A stretch of 64,000 nt of DNA from Leptolinea sp. (GTDB lineage: Bacteria > Chloroflexota > Anaerolineae > Anaerolineales > Anaerolineaceae). The stretch is taken from assembly GCA_012798535.1 (NCBI GenBank), contig JAAZMZ010000019.1, forward strand, positions 1 to 64,000, written 5' to 3'. Shown here piece after piece: positions 27,518-37,101 of this stretch (within the stretch, counting starts at the first letter, position 1; the number at the start of each line of letters is the position of its first letter). Under the pieces are notes generated by a model that searched no databases, was not told the origin of the DNA, and saw only the letters and a list, made by a program, of their open reading frames with translations. A program made the position numbers and the translations under genes.

Positions 27518-28092
27518 CAGGTCAGAGTCTTTCGCATTACCGGGTGATTCGCCGACCTTCTTGCCACCTCGACAAACCCTGCTTCTAAAAATGCGGATGT
27601 GACACCCAGGTATATCGAGCTTGCTCCCACCTTCCTCTCTGGCTCGGTGGGATAGCCTTCAACGATCTTTGCGCCTTTTGACCTGGCGTACTCCACGGCG
27701 GCATCGATCAGCGGGCGCATTAATCCTTTGTGCCGGAACTCGCGGTGCACGAAGAAACATACGATCGACCAGACAGGCTGGTCATCCACTGGTGCCAGTA
27801 CGCGTGAGTTGTTCAGTGTGGGAAAATCACCGCGGGGGCCCACAGATACCCAGGCAGCAGGCAGGCCGTCCACGTAGGCCAGCAGGCCGGGTTCGCGGCC
27901 GGCTTCGACCAGTGCTTTTATCCCCAGTCGTCTCTGTTCTTTGGTACTGGTTGTAAAGGCTTTGCCAGACGCCCGCCAGTACATGCACCAGCATCCCCCG
28001 CAGGCGCCATTCTGTCCGAAGACGGTCACGAAATCATCCCAACGGTCGGGGGTGAGGGGGTGAATTGTTATTTGATTCTCTTGAATATTCAT
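27517..28092 (-). CDS. GNAT-family N-acetyltransferase
   Basis: This 191-residue GNAT protein has the central strand WSIVCFFVHREFRHKGLMRPLIDAAVE, in which HREFRHKGL takes the place of the acetyl-CoA pyrophosphate loop (R/Q-x-x-G-x-G/A). The N-terminal segment GACGGCWCMYWRASG is rich in Cys and Trp. This is typical of a distinct GNAT subgroup annotated only as acetyltransferase. The substrate is unknown. It lies 12 bases upstream of nothing on its own strand and is followed on the plus strand by the tRNA terminator. Confidence 0.85.
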   Translation of the reverse strand: MNIQENQITIHPLTPDRWDDFVTVFGQNGACGGCWCMYWRASGKAFTTSTKEQRRLGIKALVEAGREPGLLAYVDGLPAAWVSVGPRGDFPTLNNSRVLAPVDDQPVWSIVCFFVHREFRHKGLMRPLIDAAVEYARSKGAKIVEGYPTEPERKVGASSIYLGVTSAFLEAGFVEVARRSANHPVMRKTLT

Positions 28093-28104
28093 ACATCTAA
28101 ATAT

Positions 28105-29220
28105 TTATTGCGCTTTTGAATAAATACGTTCAAAATTCTTTTCAAATTCACCCGCCAGAGTTGGGTCTGTGATGACCAATACATTTTCATCGTTCCGGTT
28201 CTCTGCGCTGGCTGTGTAGTTGTATGAACCAAACACGACGGTGTCTCCATCGATGATGATGGCTTTCGTATGCATCAATCCTGATTCACCATCCAACCGC
28301 ACATCCAATCCGTCTTTCTGCAAGCGGGAATAATCGGCGCCCTGGTTCTCATCGGCCGATTCGGCGTCGAATACTCCGCGTACATCTATACCTTTTTTTT
28401 GGGCTTCTATCAAAGCATCCGCCAACCGATCGAGGGTGAAGGAATACGCCAGAATGTGTACGCTCTTCTTTGCGCTGCCCACCAGGCTGACCAGGCGTGT
28501 ATCGATCTTGTCCTCGGGCGAGAAGTAGTTTTCTACCGGAACTCCATCCAGATCGAAGGTGGTCTGCGCGGTTTTCGACCGGCTGTCCATCCCAAATTTG
28601 TCTTCGTTAAACATCTGGTTGTACTTTACCAGATAGTTGGCAGCCAGTTCTCTCGATTTCAGGCGCACCATCACATTTTCGTCATTTTCCGCGCCACTGG
28701 CCGAAAGGTTCAGGCTGCCCGTCCACAGGATGCGGCCGTCGATGACTACAAATTTATTATGCATCAGGCTTTCCCGGCGGTCGCCCATCACATACACACC
28801 CGCTTTTTTCAGGCGGGGCAGGTCCAGTTTGTCCAGTGCGTCGCTGTCCACCACTACCCGCACGGCCAGGCCACGGTTGGAAGAATGGATCAATGCCTGA
28901 CTTACGTCATCCAGCGTGAAGTTGTACATGGCCACATCGATAGACTCTTGCGCGGCATCGATATCCTGGATCAGAGCGGCGATGACTGCCTGCCCGGGAG
29001 ATTTTTTACCCTTTATTGCCGGATCAGTGAAATATGCTGTGATTACAGGGGAATTATCCGGGGTGCTTGAGGGGGTTGGAATTGGAAGCGGTACGCCAGA
29101 ATCCCATTTCTGCCTTTCCGGTGTCATGGTAGACCCCGGAACACAGCCGGTGATGGTTACCAGAACTGCAGCCAGTACAAGAAGAGGGTTCGCGAAAGAA
29201 AATCTTTTCCCCGATGTCAA
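28105..29220 (-). CDS. Phospholipase D-like lipoprotein
   Basis: This 371-residue lipobox protein (ITGC, Cys26) has two complete HKD motifs: His154-x-Lys156-x4-Asp161 (HNKFVVID) and His317-x-Lys319-x4-Asp324 (HTKAIIID). Each is followed by GSLNLS or GSYNYT, the PLD active-site pattern. The two halves form one catalytic site that acts on phosphodiesters. The real substrate, lipid or nucleic acid, is not known. The TTG start is supported by GAGG 5 bases upstream. It probably acts on the outer face of the membrane. Confidence 0.9.
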   Translation of the reverse strand: MTSGKRFSFANPLLVLAAVLVTITGCVPGSTMTPERQKWDSGVPLPIPTPSSTPDNSPVITAYFTDPAIKGKKSPGQAVIAALIQDIDAAQESIDVAMYNFTLDDVSQALIHSSNRGLAVRVVVDSDALDKLDLPRLKKAGVYVMGDRRESLMHNKFVVIDGRILWTGSLNLSASGAENDENVMVRLKSRELAANYLVKYNQMFNEDKFGMDSRSKTAQTTFDLDGVPVENYFSPEDKIDTRLVSLVGSAKKSVHILAYSFTLDRLADALIEAQKKGIDVRGVFDAESADENQGADYSRLQKDGLDVRLDGESGLMHTKAIIIDGDTVVFGSYNYTASAENRNDENVLVITDPTLAGEFEKNFERIYSKAQ

Positions 29221-29399
29221 AAACGCCTCGATAAAACAGGGTGTGTATCGTTAGAGATTATAGCATTTAGGTAATTATCAAATTATTCTTCCGGTAATTC
29301 TCTTTTCTGCCAAAACTGAAAAATGAGAAAATCCATGATTACCTTCTGAATACGAATTGTAATTATGGATCGATAAGCAAGCTATATCGGATTTCTGTA

Positions 29400-30074
29400 T
29401 TAAATCATGTACCCGTTTTCCCTGATGATCTCCCCCACCCGGGGAAAGTTCCGATAGAATCCTCGGTACTTCTCCGGCAGCAGCGCGGCAATCTGGCACA
29501 TCACTTCGGTGGTATTAGCCTGCATGGCGTCATCCCGCCCTTCGCGCGGAATAGGCGGCAGGTGGAAAGCTTTTCCGAACCGGGCGATGATCTTCGGTTT
29601 GCGGAACGAGAGCAGCTTTTGCATGCCGTCTTCTGTTCCCGTGATTCCCACCGGCACAATAGGAACGCCCGCCCGTGCCGCCAGCAGCAGCACGCCTGGT
29701 TTACCTTCCAGCAACTGTCCCACCCGGCTGCGGGTGCCTTCCGGGGCGATCCCCAGAACCTTGCCCTGTCGTAAAAGATCCACCGCCTGACGAAAGGCGG
29801 AGAAATCCGCTTTTGTGCGGTCCAGCCAGATCGCTCCCCCCGTCTGAAGAATGATCCAGAAAAACAAATTGGAACGGTAATCATCGGCAATCAAAGCCGT
29901 CATATCATGACGCACTGGATTGGCGAAAAGAATCGGGATATCCAGCCGGCTGTTATGATTGGTGGCCAGAATGCAGCCCCCATCCGGGAGCATGTTTTCC
30001 GTCTGTAGATAATCCGTCCGGGTAACCAGCCGGACGGCATTATCGATTAGATAGCGGAGTATTTTATTCTTCAT
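29400..30074 (-). CDS. 1-acyl-sn-glycerol-3-phosphate acyltransferase family (PlsC-like)
   Basis: This 224-residue LPLAT-family acyltransferase is a membrane-surface enzyme. Its catalytic NHx4D motif is NHNSRLD. The later blocks are the acceptor-phosphate-binding GIAPEGTRSR and the segment GVPIVPVGITG. It probably makes phosphatidate from lysophosphatidate. Its start overlaps the DedA stop by 4 bases, so the two are translationally coupled. No other phospholipid gene is adjacent. Confidence 0.88.
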   Translation of the reverse strand: MKNKILRYLIDNAVRLVTRTDYLQTENMLPDGGCILATNHNSRLDIPILFANPVRHDMTALIADDYRSNLFFWIILQTGGAIWLDRTKADFSAFRQAVDLLRQGKVLGIAPEGTRSRVGQLLEGKPGVLLLAARAGVPIVPVGITGTEDGMQKLLSFRKPKIIARFGKAFHLPPIPREGRDDAMQANTTEVMCQIAALLPEKYRGFYRNFPRVGEIIRENGYMI

Positions 30075-30742
30075 TCCCCTGGAGTCTGCGCCGGTTTGGC
30101 CGCGATTTTCGATTCACGTTTGCCTTTTATATACTCAAAGACTGCCGGCATGACAGAGATCACGATAATCGCCATGATAACGATCGAGAAATTATCCTTG
30201 ACAAATGGCAGGTTGCCGAAGAAATAACCACCGAAAATACACAGCGCTGTCCAGACGATACCGCCGATGATGTTATAGGAAATGAAATAGCCGTAACGCA
30301 TTTTCCCGACACCGGCAACGAAGGGCGCGAAGGTGCGGATGATGGGGATGAACCGGGCGAGAAAGATGGTTTTTCCGCCATATTTTTCATAGAACGCCTG
30401 GGTTTTATCCAGGTATTCTTTCTTTAAAAAGCGAATATCTCCCGTGAATACTCTGGGGCCGATGGCATGGCCGATCCAGTAGTTGGCCGTATCACCCAGA
30501 ACGGCCGCCGTGGCCAGGAGCGCGAAGAGAAGCAAGGGGTTGAAGGCTCCCGCAGCGGCAAACGCTCCGGCGGCAAACAACAGGGAATCACCCGGCAGGA
30601 AGGGTGTTACGACCAACCCGGTTTCGATGAAGATCACCACAAAAAGGATCAGATATGACCACAACCCGAAATCCTGAATAATGACACTCAGGTATTTATC
30701 CATGTGCAACAAAAAATCAATCGCTAAAGAAATGTATTCCAT
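30071..30742 (-). CDS. DedA family membrane protein
   Basis: This 223-residue DedA/SNARE-associated protein belongs to a family of polytopic membrane proteins needed for membrane potential and, in some members, phospholipid scrambling of undecaprenyl phosphate or PE. Signature segments are FIETGLVVTPFLPGDSLLFAAG near the N-terminus and FLARFIPIIRTFAPFVAGVGKM with the conserved Arg residues. About five helices are predicted. The downstream overlap with a PlsC-like gene supports a joint membrane-lipid function. Confidence 0.93.
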   Translation of the reverse strand: MEYISLAIDFLLHMDKYLSVIIQDFGLWSYLILFVVIFIETGLVVTPFLPGDSLLFAAGAFAAAGAFNPLLLFALLATAAVLGDTANYWIGHAIGPRVFTGDIRFLKKEYLDKTQAFYEKYGGKTIFLARFIPIIRTFAPFVAGVGKMRYGYFISYNIIGGIVWTALCIFGGYFFGNLPFVKDNFSIVIMAIIVISVMPAVFEYIKGKRESKIAAKPAQTPGE

Positions 30743-30825
30743 CCAAGTATTTCCTTTCGCCGAATCCTACCACAGACTTGGTTCCTCCATGGTTATCGTT
30801 TGGAATTCTAACCACAGACTAATTT

Positions 30826-32040
30826 TCACCGCGATCCGGGACCGGATCGCAGAATCCTGTTCGCTTTTATGGTCATCAGAACCATGAAACCGGCCAGCAT
30901 GACAAGAATAAAGGGAGAAGCCTCTATAAAACTATCAAACCTCTCGATCATCAAGGGGGAAAACTGTGCCAGTTCACGAAATCCGGTCATCAGAGCTGTC
31001 GTATTCCACAGGGAATGAAAACCAAAGGCAGCCAGATAGGCTCCGACAAGTGACAGATACTTGCCTTCACTCCAGGCGCGGGCCAGTCCCCAACCCACCA
31101 GTCCGCTGGTGGTAATATGCAAAAGTCCTGTTCCAATTCTTCCAATAATTAAGAAGACCCATGCGGAAGAGTCCAGATCAACCAGAGCCCCCAGACTCTC
31201 CAGAAGAGCGAAGGCCACTCCGCAAATCATACCGCCAACAAAACCTTCGCGGGGAGAAAGATGTTTCGCGGATAGACACCAGAGAGCCAGAGGTTTTAAG
31301 AATTCCTCCAATAATGGAATGATTCCGGCTGTGACGGCAATAAAGGCATAGATCAACAGGGGATTGTTGAAGAATGGCCGGAGCACACGCAGGATGGCTT
31401 CCCTGTCCATATCACTGCTCATCAGCCGATTGGCCATGGTGGAAAGCTGATCAAGCATCAAAGGAGAAGTCACCGAAAGATAGATCAATACTGTGAATAC
31501 AATACCGGCGATCAGAAGGAGTTCAAAGAGAATCGCCAACGGCATGGTGGCCGTGATGCTAAAAGACAATAAACCCCATTCACGCTGGGAAGATCCAGGT
31601 AAAAGGTTTTTTCTTCCCGTTTCCAGCATCCACAGAAGGGTGAGTGTCACAATGGCTATCTGGAACACTGGCAAGAGAACCATTGCGAGGATCGAATGAC
31701 CAGAAACCAGATATCCCAGCCCGATCAACAGGGGAACAGCCAGGACGGCGATGTTTACCGCCCGGCCGATCCAGCGGATGTGGATTTCGGGTACGGGTTT
31801 ACCCAGCAGGCGGATGGCCGCCAGTGAAGTGGATGGCAGTAAAAGCAGGAAGATTAATCCCGCCGCCCAGGCGAGGTTGAAAAGGCTTTGAGCTTGAGAG
31901 AAATTCTGCGAAATCGGCAGGCAATTTAAGATCCCGGCCAGGAAAAAACCGGCCGTCGAAGTGAACGCGAGGAATGCGCCGCCGCCGCTTAATAAAAGAA
32001 TACCAATGGAAGGGATATGGGTTTTGGAAGTTGAATTCAT
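30826..32040 (-). CDS. PrsW-family intramembrane metalloprotease
   Basis: This 404-residue polytopic protein carries the PrsW/CAAX-protease-like catalytic elements inside membrane helices: LLEEFLKPLALW (Glu-Glu with downstream Lys), ICGVAFALLESLG (Glu) and FHSLWNTTAL (His and Asn). PrsW proteins cleave anti-sigma factors in Bacillus. The target here is unknown and no sigma/anti-sigma pair is nearby. The catalytic part is preceded by about four extra helices. It is separated from the DedA gene by 83 bases and could be its operon leader. Confidence 0.85.
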   Translation of the reverse strand: MNSTSKTHIPSIGILLLSGGGAFLAFTSTAGFFLAGILNCLPISQNFSQAQSLFNLAWAAGLIFLLLLPSTSLAAIRLLGKPVPEIHIRWIGRAVNIAVLAVPLLIGLGYLVSGHSILAMVLLPVFQIAIVTLTLLWMLETGRKNLLPGSSQREWGLLSFSITATMPLAILFELLLIAGIVFTVLIYLSVTSPLMLDQLSTMANRLMSSDMDREAILRVLRPFFNNPLLIYAFIAVTAGIIPLLEEFLKPLALWCLSAKHLSPREGFVGGMICGVAFALLESLGALVDLDSSAWVFLIIGRIGTGLLHITTSGLVGWGLARAWSEGKYLSLVGAYLAAFGFHSLWNTTALMTGFRELAQFSPLMIERFDSFIEASPFILVMLAGFMVLMTIKANRILRSGPGSR

Positions 32041-32179
32041 GCCTGTTGGCCGTACAATTTGGACACTAAATTTGACGAACGGGTTAGTTCCCCGTTGATC
32101 CTAATGTATTCTCCCGGAAGTTGGTGAAATGCCCCTTTCGCTGACGATCCCGATCTGGTTTTCCGGTTTTACGATCCTG

Positions 32180-32803
32180 TCATGAGAGGCGTGAATCCAC
32201 CGCCTGTCGGATAGCCAATTGTACCATCTCGGGTGTCTGTGACCCATCCAGCGTGATCCAACGATACGCCTCCTGCGACGCGAGCTCGTGATACCCGGCA
32301 CGCACCCGCCGGTGAAACTCAAGCTGGTAGGCGTCCATGCGATTCCATTCACCCCCGCCGGATTGCCGGCGGCGGAGGCCTTCCTCCGCATCGATATCCA
32401 GTAACAATGTGAGGTCGGGTTTTAATCCGCCGGTGGCAAAATCCAGCAGCCTGGCAACAAGGTCACGGTCATACCCGTGCCCGTATCCCTGATAAGCCAT
32501 AGTGGAATCCGCATAGCGGTCTGAGATGACGATCTCGCCGGCAGCCAGCCGCGGCCGGATGACCTCTTCTACCAGCTGGGCGCGGGCGGAGAGAAAAAGA
32601 AGAAGCTCGGTGCGTGGGTGCATGGTGGTGTTTTTCATGGCCATAATGATCTGGCGTACCTGGTCGCTGATGGCTGTTCCACCGGGTTCGCGAGTGGTAA
32701 AAACCGTGCGCCCTTTAGATCGCAGGTAATCGGCCAGGGGGGCTACCTGGGTGGATTTCCCGCATCCGTCCGGACCCTCAAGAGTGATGAACAGGCCGGT
32801 CAT
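32180..32803 (-). CDS. tmk: Thymidylate kinase
   Basis: This enzyme phosphorylates dTMP to dTDP in DNA precursor synthesis. It has 207 residues with the P-loop EGPDGCGKST and FTTREPGGT, the DRY-type motif SDRYADSTMAYQGYG, and a lid region DAEEGLRRRQSGG. The Arg-rich lid suggests a type II enzyme, but the assignment of type is tentative. It overlaps the R3H ATPase stop by 4 bases. Confidence 0.96.
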   Translation of the reverse strand: MTGLFITLEGPDGCGKSTQVAPLADYLRSKGRTVFTTREPGGTAISDQVRQIIMAMKNTTMHPRTELLLFLSARAQLVEEVIRPRLAAGEIVISDRYADSTMAYQGYGHGYDRDLVARLLDFATGGLKPDLTLLLDIDAEEGLRRRQSGGGEWNRMDAYQLEFHRRVRAGYHELASQEAYRWITLDGSQTPEMVQLAIRQAVDSRLS

Positions 32804-34440
32804 TCGCGGAATATCCGAACATATCGATTGGGATCTTTCCCATACGAATGGGAGACAAGCTGTGCCTGCCGGGCCATTTCATGCTGCAGCCGGCGGATGG
32901 GCGCTGAAGCCGGTGGCAGATCGACCCAGCGGCTGCCGTTCATCACCGCTTCGATAGCCGAGCGGGTGGCATTGGTATAGTCCTGCCATTCATTGGGTGT
33001 GGGACCGTCCATGCTCAGATTGAACATATCCGCCAGCGATTGTTCAATCTGGTTGATGGTGTTGGCGCGCAGAACATAGATAGGCAATCCGCGTTCTTCG
33101 GCATCCAGTATGGTTTGCTGCCGGTTGCGGTAATACGCCCGCAGGGTCATCAAGGCTTCTGATTCTTCCAGATTCTTGACCACCAGCACCGGAACTCCCA
33201 GCCTTCGGGAAGCCTGGATCAGGCGGTTACGGGCTACACCGTAGGGATAGAGGCGCACCGGCTTCCCTTCATAAGGCGAAATCACCTCCGCCGGTTCATC
33301 TGGGCTGAGTTCACCAGCGGGATTAATTGCCAGGGTTTGGTAGCGCCCGCCGCGGCGTGTCGATACGCCGGGCTGGGTCGGAATATCCTGCATTCCGCGC
33401 CGGAATCCCTGATAGGAGCCAGGCCGCGCGGCAGGCGGAGGCGCCGGTTTTTCGATCATGATCTGGTCGTTTTCACCCATCGAGCGGATCTCGGGCATGG
33501 GGGTAGTTCCGCGCACCAGCGAATCGACGGCGGCGGATACATCCGGGTGAACGGCCACCCGGTCGCGTTCGATCATTTCGATTAAAACATCGAACGTGGG
33601 GGGCGCACGCCGCTCCAACACTGTCTTCTGGGTTCCCCTCCGGCGGGCTTCTTCATCCGAAAGGGTCACCGATTCGATACCGCCGATCAGGTCGGAAAGA
33701 GTGGGATTCAGCAGCAGATTTTCCAGTGACCGGCCGTGCGCCGTGCCGATAAGCTGAACACCACGCTCGGCAATGGTGCGTGCCGCCATGGCTTCCAATT
33801 CGCGGCCGATCTCATCGATGACGATGACTTCAGGATTGTGGTTTTCGACCGCTTCGATCATCACTTCATGCTGCAAGGATGGTGTGGGCACTTGCATGCG
33901 GCGGGCTTTTCCGACCGCGGGATGCGGAACATCCCCGTCCCCACCGATTTCATTCGAGGTATCCACAATGATCACGCGTTTTTCATCCGCCAGAATGCGG
34001 GCGGCTTCGCGCAGCATGGTTGTCTTGCCAATACCCGGACGGCCGAGGATCAGGATACTCTTTCCGGATTCGACCAGGTCTTTGATGATATCGATCGTTC
34101 CATAGACTGCCCGCCCCACACGGCAGGTGAGACCCACAATGTGTCCCCTCCGATTACGGAAGGCGGAGATGCGGTGCAGGGTGCGCTCTAGGCCGGCGCG
34201 GTTGTCGGCATCAAATTCTCCGATGCGTTCCACTACGTAGCTGATATCCTGGTGGGTGATCTCATGATTCGACAACTCGATCTCACCGTTGACGAAGCGT
34301 GCTTTGGGCACCCGGCCGAGATCCAGGATGATTTCAATCAGATTATCGATATTATTGGCCCGGGTGACGGCTTCAGCCACGACCGGGGGAAGGACTTCGA
34401 GTAATTTTTGTAAATCGTCAGTAATTCTTCGTTGTGTCAT
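32800..34440 (-). CDS. R3H-domain AAA ATPase (Ycf45/SpoIIIAA-like)
   Basis: This 546-residue protein has an AAA-type ATPase core with the P-loop GRPGIGKTTMLREAA and Walker B region VIVIDEIGRELEA, resembling SpoIIIAA and plastid Ycf45. A Pro-rich linker follows near residues 330-370. A C-terminal part with YPYGVARNRLIQASRRLGV leads into an R3H single-stranded nucleic-acid-binding domain at the end (RRLQHEMARQAQLVSHSYG). The family is widespread in Chloroflexota and Cyanobacteria, with no firm function. Coupling to tmk suggests DNA or RNA metabolism. It lies downstream of pdxS-pdxT. Confidence 0.9.
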   Translation of the reverse strand: MTQRRITDDLQKLLEVLPPVVAEAVTRANNIDNLIEIILDLGRVPKARFVNGEIELSNHEITHQDISYVVERIGEFDADNRAGLERTLHRISAFRNRRGHIVGLTCRVGRAVYGTIDIIKDLVESGKSILILGRPGIGKTTMLREAARILADEKRVIIVDTSNEIGGDGDVPHPAVGKARRMQVPTPSLQHEVMIEAVENHNPEVIVIDEIGRELEAMAARTIAERGVQLIGTAHGRSLENLLLNPTLSDLIGGIESVTLSDEEARRRGTQKTVLERRAPPTFDVLIEMIERDRVAVHPDVSAAVDSLVRGTTPMPEIRSMGENDQIMIEKPAPPPAARPGSYQGFRRGMQDIPTQPGVSTRRGGRYQTLAINPAGELSPDEPAEVISPYEGKPVRLYPYGVARNRLIQASRRLGVPVLVVKNLEESEALMTLRAYYRNRQQTILDAEERGLPIYVLRANTINQIEQSLADMFNLSMDGPTPNEWQDYTNATRSAIEAVMNGSRWVDLPPASAPIRRLQHEMARQAQLVSHSYGKDPNRYVRIFRE

Positions 34441-34561
34441 AGCCTGTATATAGCATAAATCATGCGCGTTTCAAATGCAAATAAACATTTGATAAAGGAG
34501 TTTAATGGCCGAATGGAATTAATACATCGGAATGGTTGGAAAAGGCGTGCCGGTTGATCGA

Positions 34562-35488
34562 TCAGTTCTTGCTCTGTGCCGATCCGGGTTCGACCCGCGC
34601 CATTGGAGAAGATGGTTCAGCGCGGCGGCGTTCCAGGGCTTGCAGGCTGCGTTCGAGAATGGGACTGCGCTGGCGGGCGATCAGGTGTTTCACAAGCAGC
34701 GCCTGGCGCGGCGCGGATTCGGCGCCCAGTTTTTCAAGGCCGTTTTCCAGCCAGGATTGATACGACCGCACAGCCATGTAGATCGGGCGTCCGCTGAGAT
34801 TAGGCAGCGTGGTAGTTAATGCCCGGATCAGGCAATCCACGTCCACGGCATCAGGGTGGAAGATCGGTTTCAGAAAGATTCCCCGCGGACCGAATTCCAC
34901 ATCCGTATACGCCGTCACTTCCTCCTGCTGCTGGCAGGCCAATCCCTGAAAGGTGTGCACAGACATGGGTTCCGCGGATAATACCAGCGGCGGGACTAGA
35001 GATTGGAACAGAGAGCGGATATTGCTTTCCTGGTCAAGCCGGGCAGGCGCCCAATCCGCTTCCGGTGGATTCCCTCCGGTGGCGGGTGGCAACTTCCAGA
35101 TGCGCTGCCAGGCAAACACGCTGAATCCAACCCGGCGGAATGATTCAAAGGAGGAGCTGTTCTCCTCCATCTCTGCCAACAGATGGTAGGCTCCCCATTC
35201 ACCAGATTGCCGTGCCAGGTCTTCCAGCACAAACGGAAGCGAATCCTCTGATGAATTCGTTTCCGGGGTAATAAACACCACGCGGGCAGAACGTTCTCCC
35301 TGTTGAAAATTCACCTGCCCGAATATGGGCGGATCACCGTCTTCTGATATGGCGACGTTGGTATACGTGCCCCGGTTGGGATGGATCTGCGCGAATAACG
35401 CGGCCAGTCCCAGCGGATTGCCCCTTGTCAGCATCAAAGCGCTGTCCAGCTCCAGCACATCCCGCCGGTAGCGGTACAGTGCGGGCAA
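34562..35488 (-). CDS. GNAT-like protein of unknown function
   Basis: I recognise only a weak GNAT-like pattern in the N-terminal half (GTYTNVAISEDGDPPIFGQVNFQQ, then EWGAYHLLAEMEENSSSFESFRRVGF). The C-terminal half may be a second degenerate unit (GRPIYMAVRSYQSWLENGLEKLG). The acetyl-CoA loop is not clear, so catalysis is uncertain. The first start codon in frame is TTG 35488. The frame stays open upstream to pdxT and encodes REIAWFDLPALYRYRRD, which looks coding, so the true start may be a non-standard codon near 35518. It follows pdxT in the same operon. Confidence 0.65.
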   Translation of the reverse strand: MPALYRYRRDVLELDSALMLTRGNPLGLAALFAQIHPNRGTYTNVAISEDGDPPIFGQVNFQQGERSARVVFITPETNSSEDSLPFVLEDLARQSGEWGAYHLLAEMEENSSSFESFRRVGFSVFAWQRIWKLPPATGGNPPEADWAPARLDQESNIRSLFQSLVPPLVLSAEPMSVHTFQGLACQQQEEVTAYTDVEFGPRGIFLKPIFHPDAVDVDCLIRALTTTLPNLSGRPIYMAVRSYQSWLENGLEKLGAESAPRQALLVKHLIARQRSPILERSLQALERRRAEPSSPMARVEPGSAQSKN

Positions 35489-35514
35489 ATCAAACCAGGC
35501 AATTTCTCGTACGT

Positions 35515-36111
35515 TTATTTTGCCAGCTCCAGAAAATATCGGTGAAAGCGATCATCATCGGTCAGTTCAGGGTGAAAGGAGGTTGCCAGCAGATGGCCCT
35601 GGCGCGCAGCTACAATGCGGCCGCCGCCCTTAAGGCTGCTTTCCGGCAAGCGGGATAAGATCTCGGCCGGGGGATGCACTTCCTGGATTAACGGGGCACG
35701 AATGAAAACCGCGTGATACGGTTTTCCCTCAGGATCAACGGTTTTCAAAACCGGAATATCCAGGTCGATCTCGAAACTATCCACCTGCCGGCCAAACGCG
35801 TTACGTTCCACGATGATATCCATGACCTCCAGCAGGGGCTGTTTGCGGTGAGCGTCTTTCGAAAGGAAGATCGCTCCGGCGCAGGTTCCCCAAATGGCGT
35901 GGTTTTTCGCGAATTCCCGCAGCGGATCTATCAATGTATAGGCCACCGCCAGCTTGCCGATGGTCGTCGATTCTCCGCCGGGAATGATCAAACCATTCAA
36001 ACCATCCAGGTCGCCCGGCAGGCGAACCTGGATGGTCTCTATTCCCAGGTTTTGCAGCGTTGTCTGGTGTTCGGCAAAATCACCTTGCAGCGCCAGTACA
36101 CCAATTTTCAT
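35515..36111 (-). CDS. pdxT: Pyridoxal 5'-phosphate synthase glutaminase subunit
   Basis: This class I glutamine amidotransferase feeds ammonia to PdxS for de novo vitamin B6 synthesis. It has 198 residues: IGVLALQGDFAEHQ at the N-terminus, LIIPGGESTTIGKL, the nucleophile in WGTCAGAIFL (the Cys of GTCAG), and the His-Glu pair in TSFHPEL. It begins 7 bases after the pdxS stop, which is consistent with an equal-stoichiometry operon. Confidence 0.97.
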   Translation of the reverse strand: MKIGVLALQGDFAEHQTTLQNLGIETIQVRLPGDLDGLNGLIIPGGESTTIGKLAVAYTLIDPLREFAKNHAIWGTCAGAIFLSKDAHRKQPLLEVMDIIVERNAFGRQVDSFEIDLDIPVLKTVDPEGKPYHAVFIRAPLIQEVHPPAEILSRLPESSLKGGGRIVAARQGHLLATSFHPELTDDDRFHRYFLELAK

Positions 36112-36118
36112 ACAGGAT

Positions 36119-37006
36119 TTACCAGCCTCTTCCGGCGATCAGCTCCGGTTCCGGAATGGCCGAAACCTGCCGGCCTACCATGGGTTCACCCAGATTGCGG
36201 CTGACCTCGGCCAGGATCTTAGGATCGTTGTAGTGTGTGGTGGCTTTAACAATGGCGGCGGCGCGTTTGGCCGGATCGCCGGATTTGAAAATGCCTGAAC
36301 CCACGAACACACCGTCCACGCCCAACTGCATCATGAGCGCGGCATCTGCCGGGGTGGCAATACCGCCGGCGGCAAAGTTGACCACCGGCATGCGGCCCAG
36401 AGAGCGTGTTTCCATGACGAGTTCATAGGGTGCACCGAGTTCCTTCGCGAATGCCATGACCTCTTCTTCGGGCAGATTCTGCAATCGGCGGATATCTCCC
36501 AGAACCTGGCGGGCATGCCGGACAGCTTCCACTACATCACCGGTGCCGGCCTCGCCTTTGGTGCGGATCATGGCCGCGCCTTCACCAACCCGTCGAAGAG
36601 CTTCTCCCAGGTTGCGGCAGCCGCAAACAAAGGGGACCTTGAAGGCATGTTTGTTCACATGGTGCGCTTCATCAGCCGGAGTTAGAACTTCTGATTCGTC
36701 AATATAATCGATTCCCAGCGCTTCAAGGATCTGGGCTTCCACAAAATGACCGATGCGGCATTTAGCCATCACCGGAATACTGACCGCTTCCATAATGCGG
36801 ATGATCACTTCGGGATCGCTCATTCGGGCAACCCCGCCACTGGCGCGGATATCCGCGGGAACTCGTTCCAGAGCCATTACTGCGCAGGCGCCGGCATCTT
36901 CGGCGATCTTTGCGTGATCCGGGGTGACCACATCCATGATCACTCCACCTTTCAACATTTGAGCCAGTCCCTTCTTGACGGCAAAGGTGGCTACTTGCTG
37001 TTCCAT
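36119..37006 (-). CDS. pdxS: Pyridoxal 5'-phosphate synthase PdxS
   Basis: This synthase subunit builds PLP from ribose 5-phosphate, glyceraldehyde 3-phosphate and PdxT-derived ammonia. It has 295 residues. Family blocks include [22 protein letters not shown] (catalytic Lys19 early, and Asp), [34 protein letters not shown], and RTKGEAGTG with the second-site Lys. The true start is ATG 37006, with AGGAGG upstream. A longer frame to 37138 is not supported. It heads a five-gene minus-strand run down to tmk. Confidence 0.97.
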   Translation of the reverse strand: MEQQVATFAVKKGLAQMLKGGVIMDVVTPDHAKIAEDAGACAVMALERVPADIRASGGVARMSDPEVIIRIMEAVSIPVMAKCRIGHFVEAQILEALGIDYIDESEVLTPADEAHHVNKHAFKVPFVCGCRNLGEALRRVGEGAAMIRTKGEAGTGDVVEAVRHARQVLGDIRRLQNLPEEEVMAFAKELGAPYELVMETRSLGRMPVVNFAAGGIATPADAALMMQLGVDGVFVGSGIFKSGDPAKRAAAIVKATTHYNDPKILAEVSRNLGEPMVGRQVSAIPEPELIAGRGW

Positions 37007-37101
37007 AACTTCCTCCTGAAATGGTAAAAAAGAACCCTGCGTTTCGATTCTACCACGCCGAAACGAAGAAGAAGATGGAACGCGGTTATTTATGCAACCT
37101 G

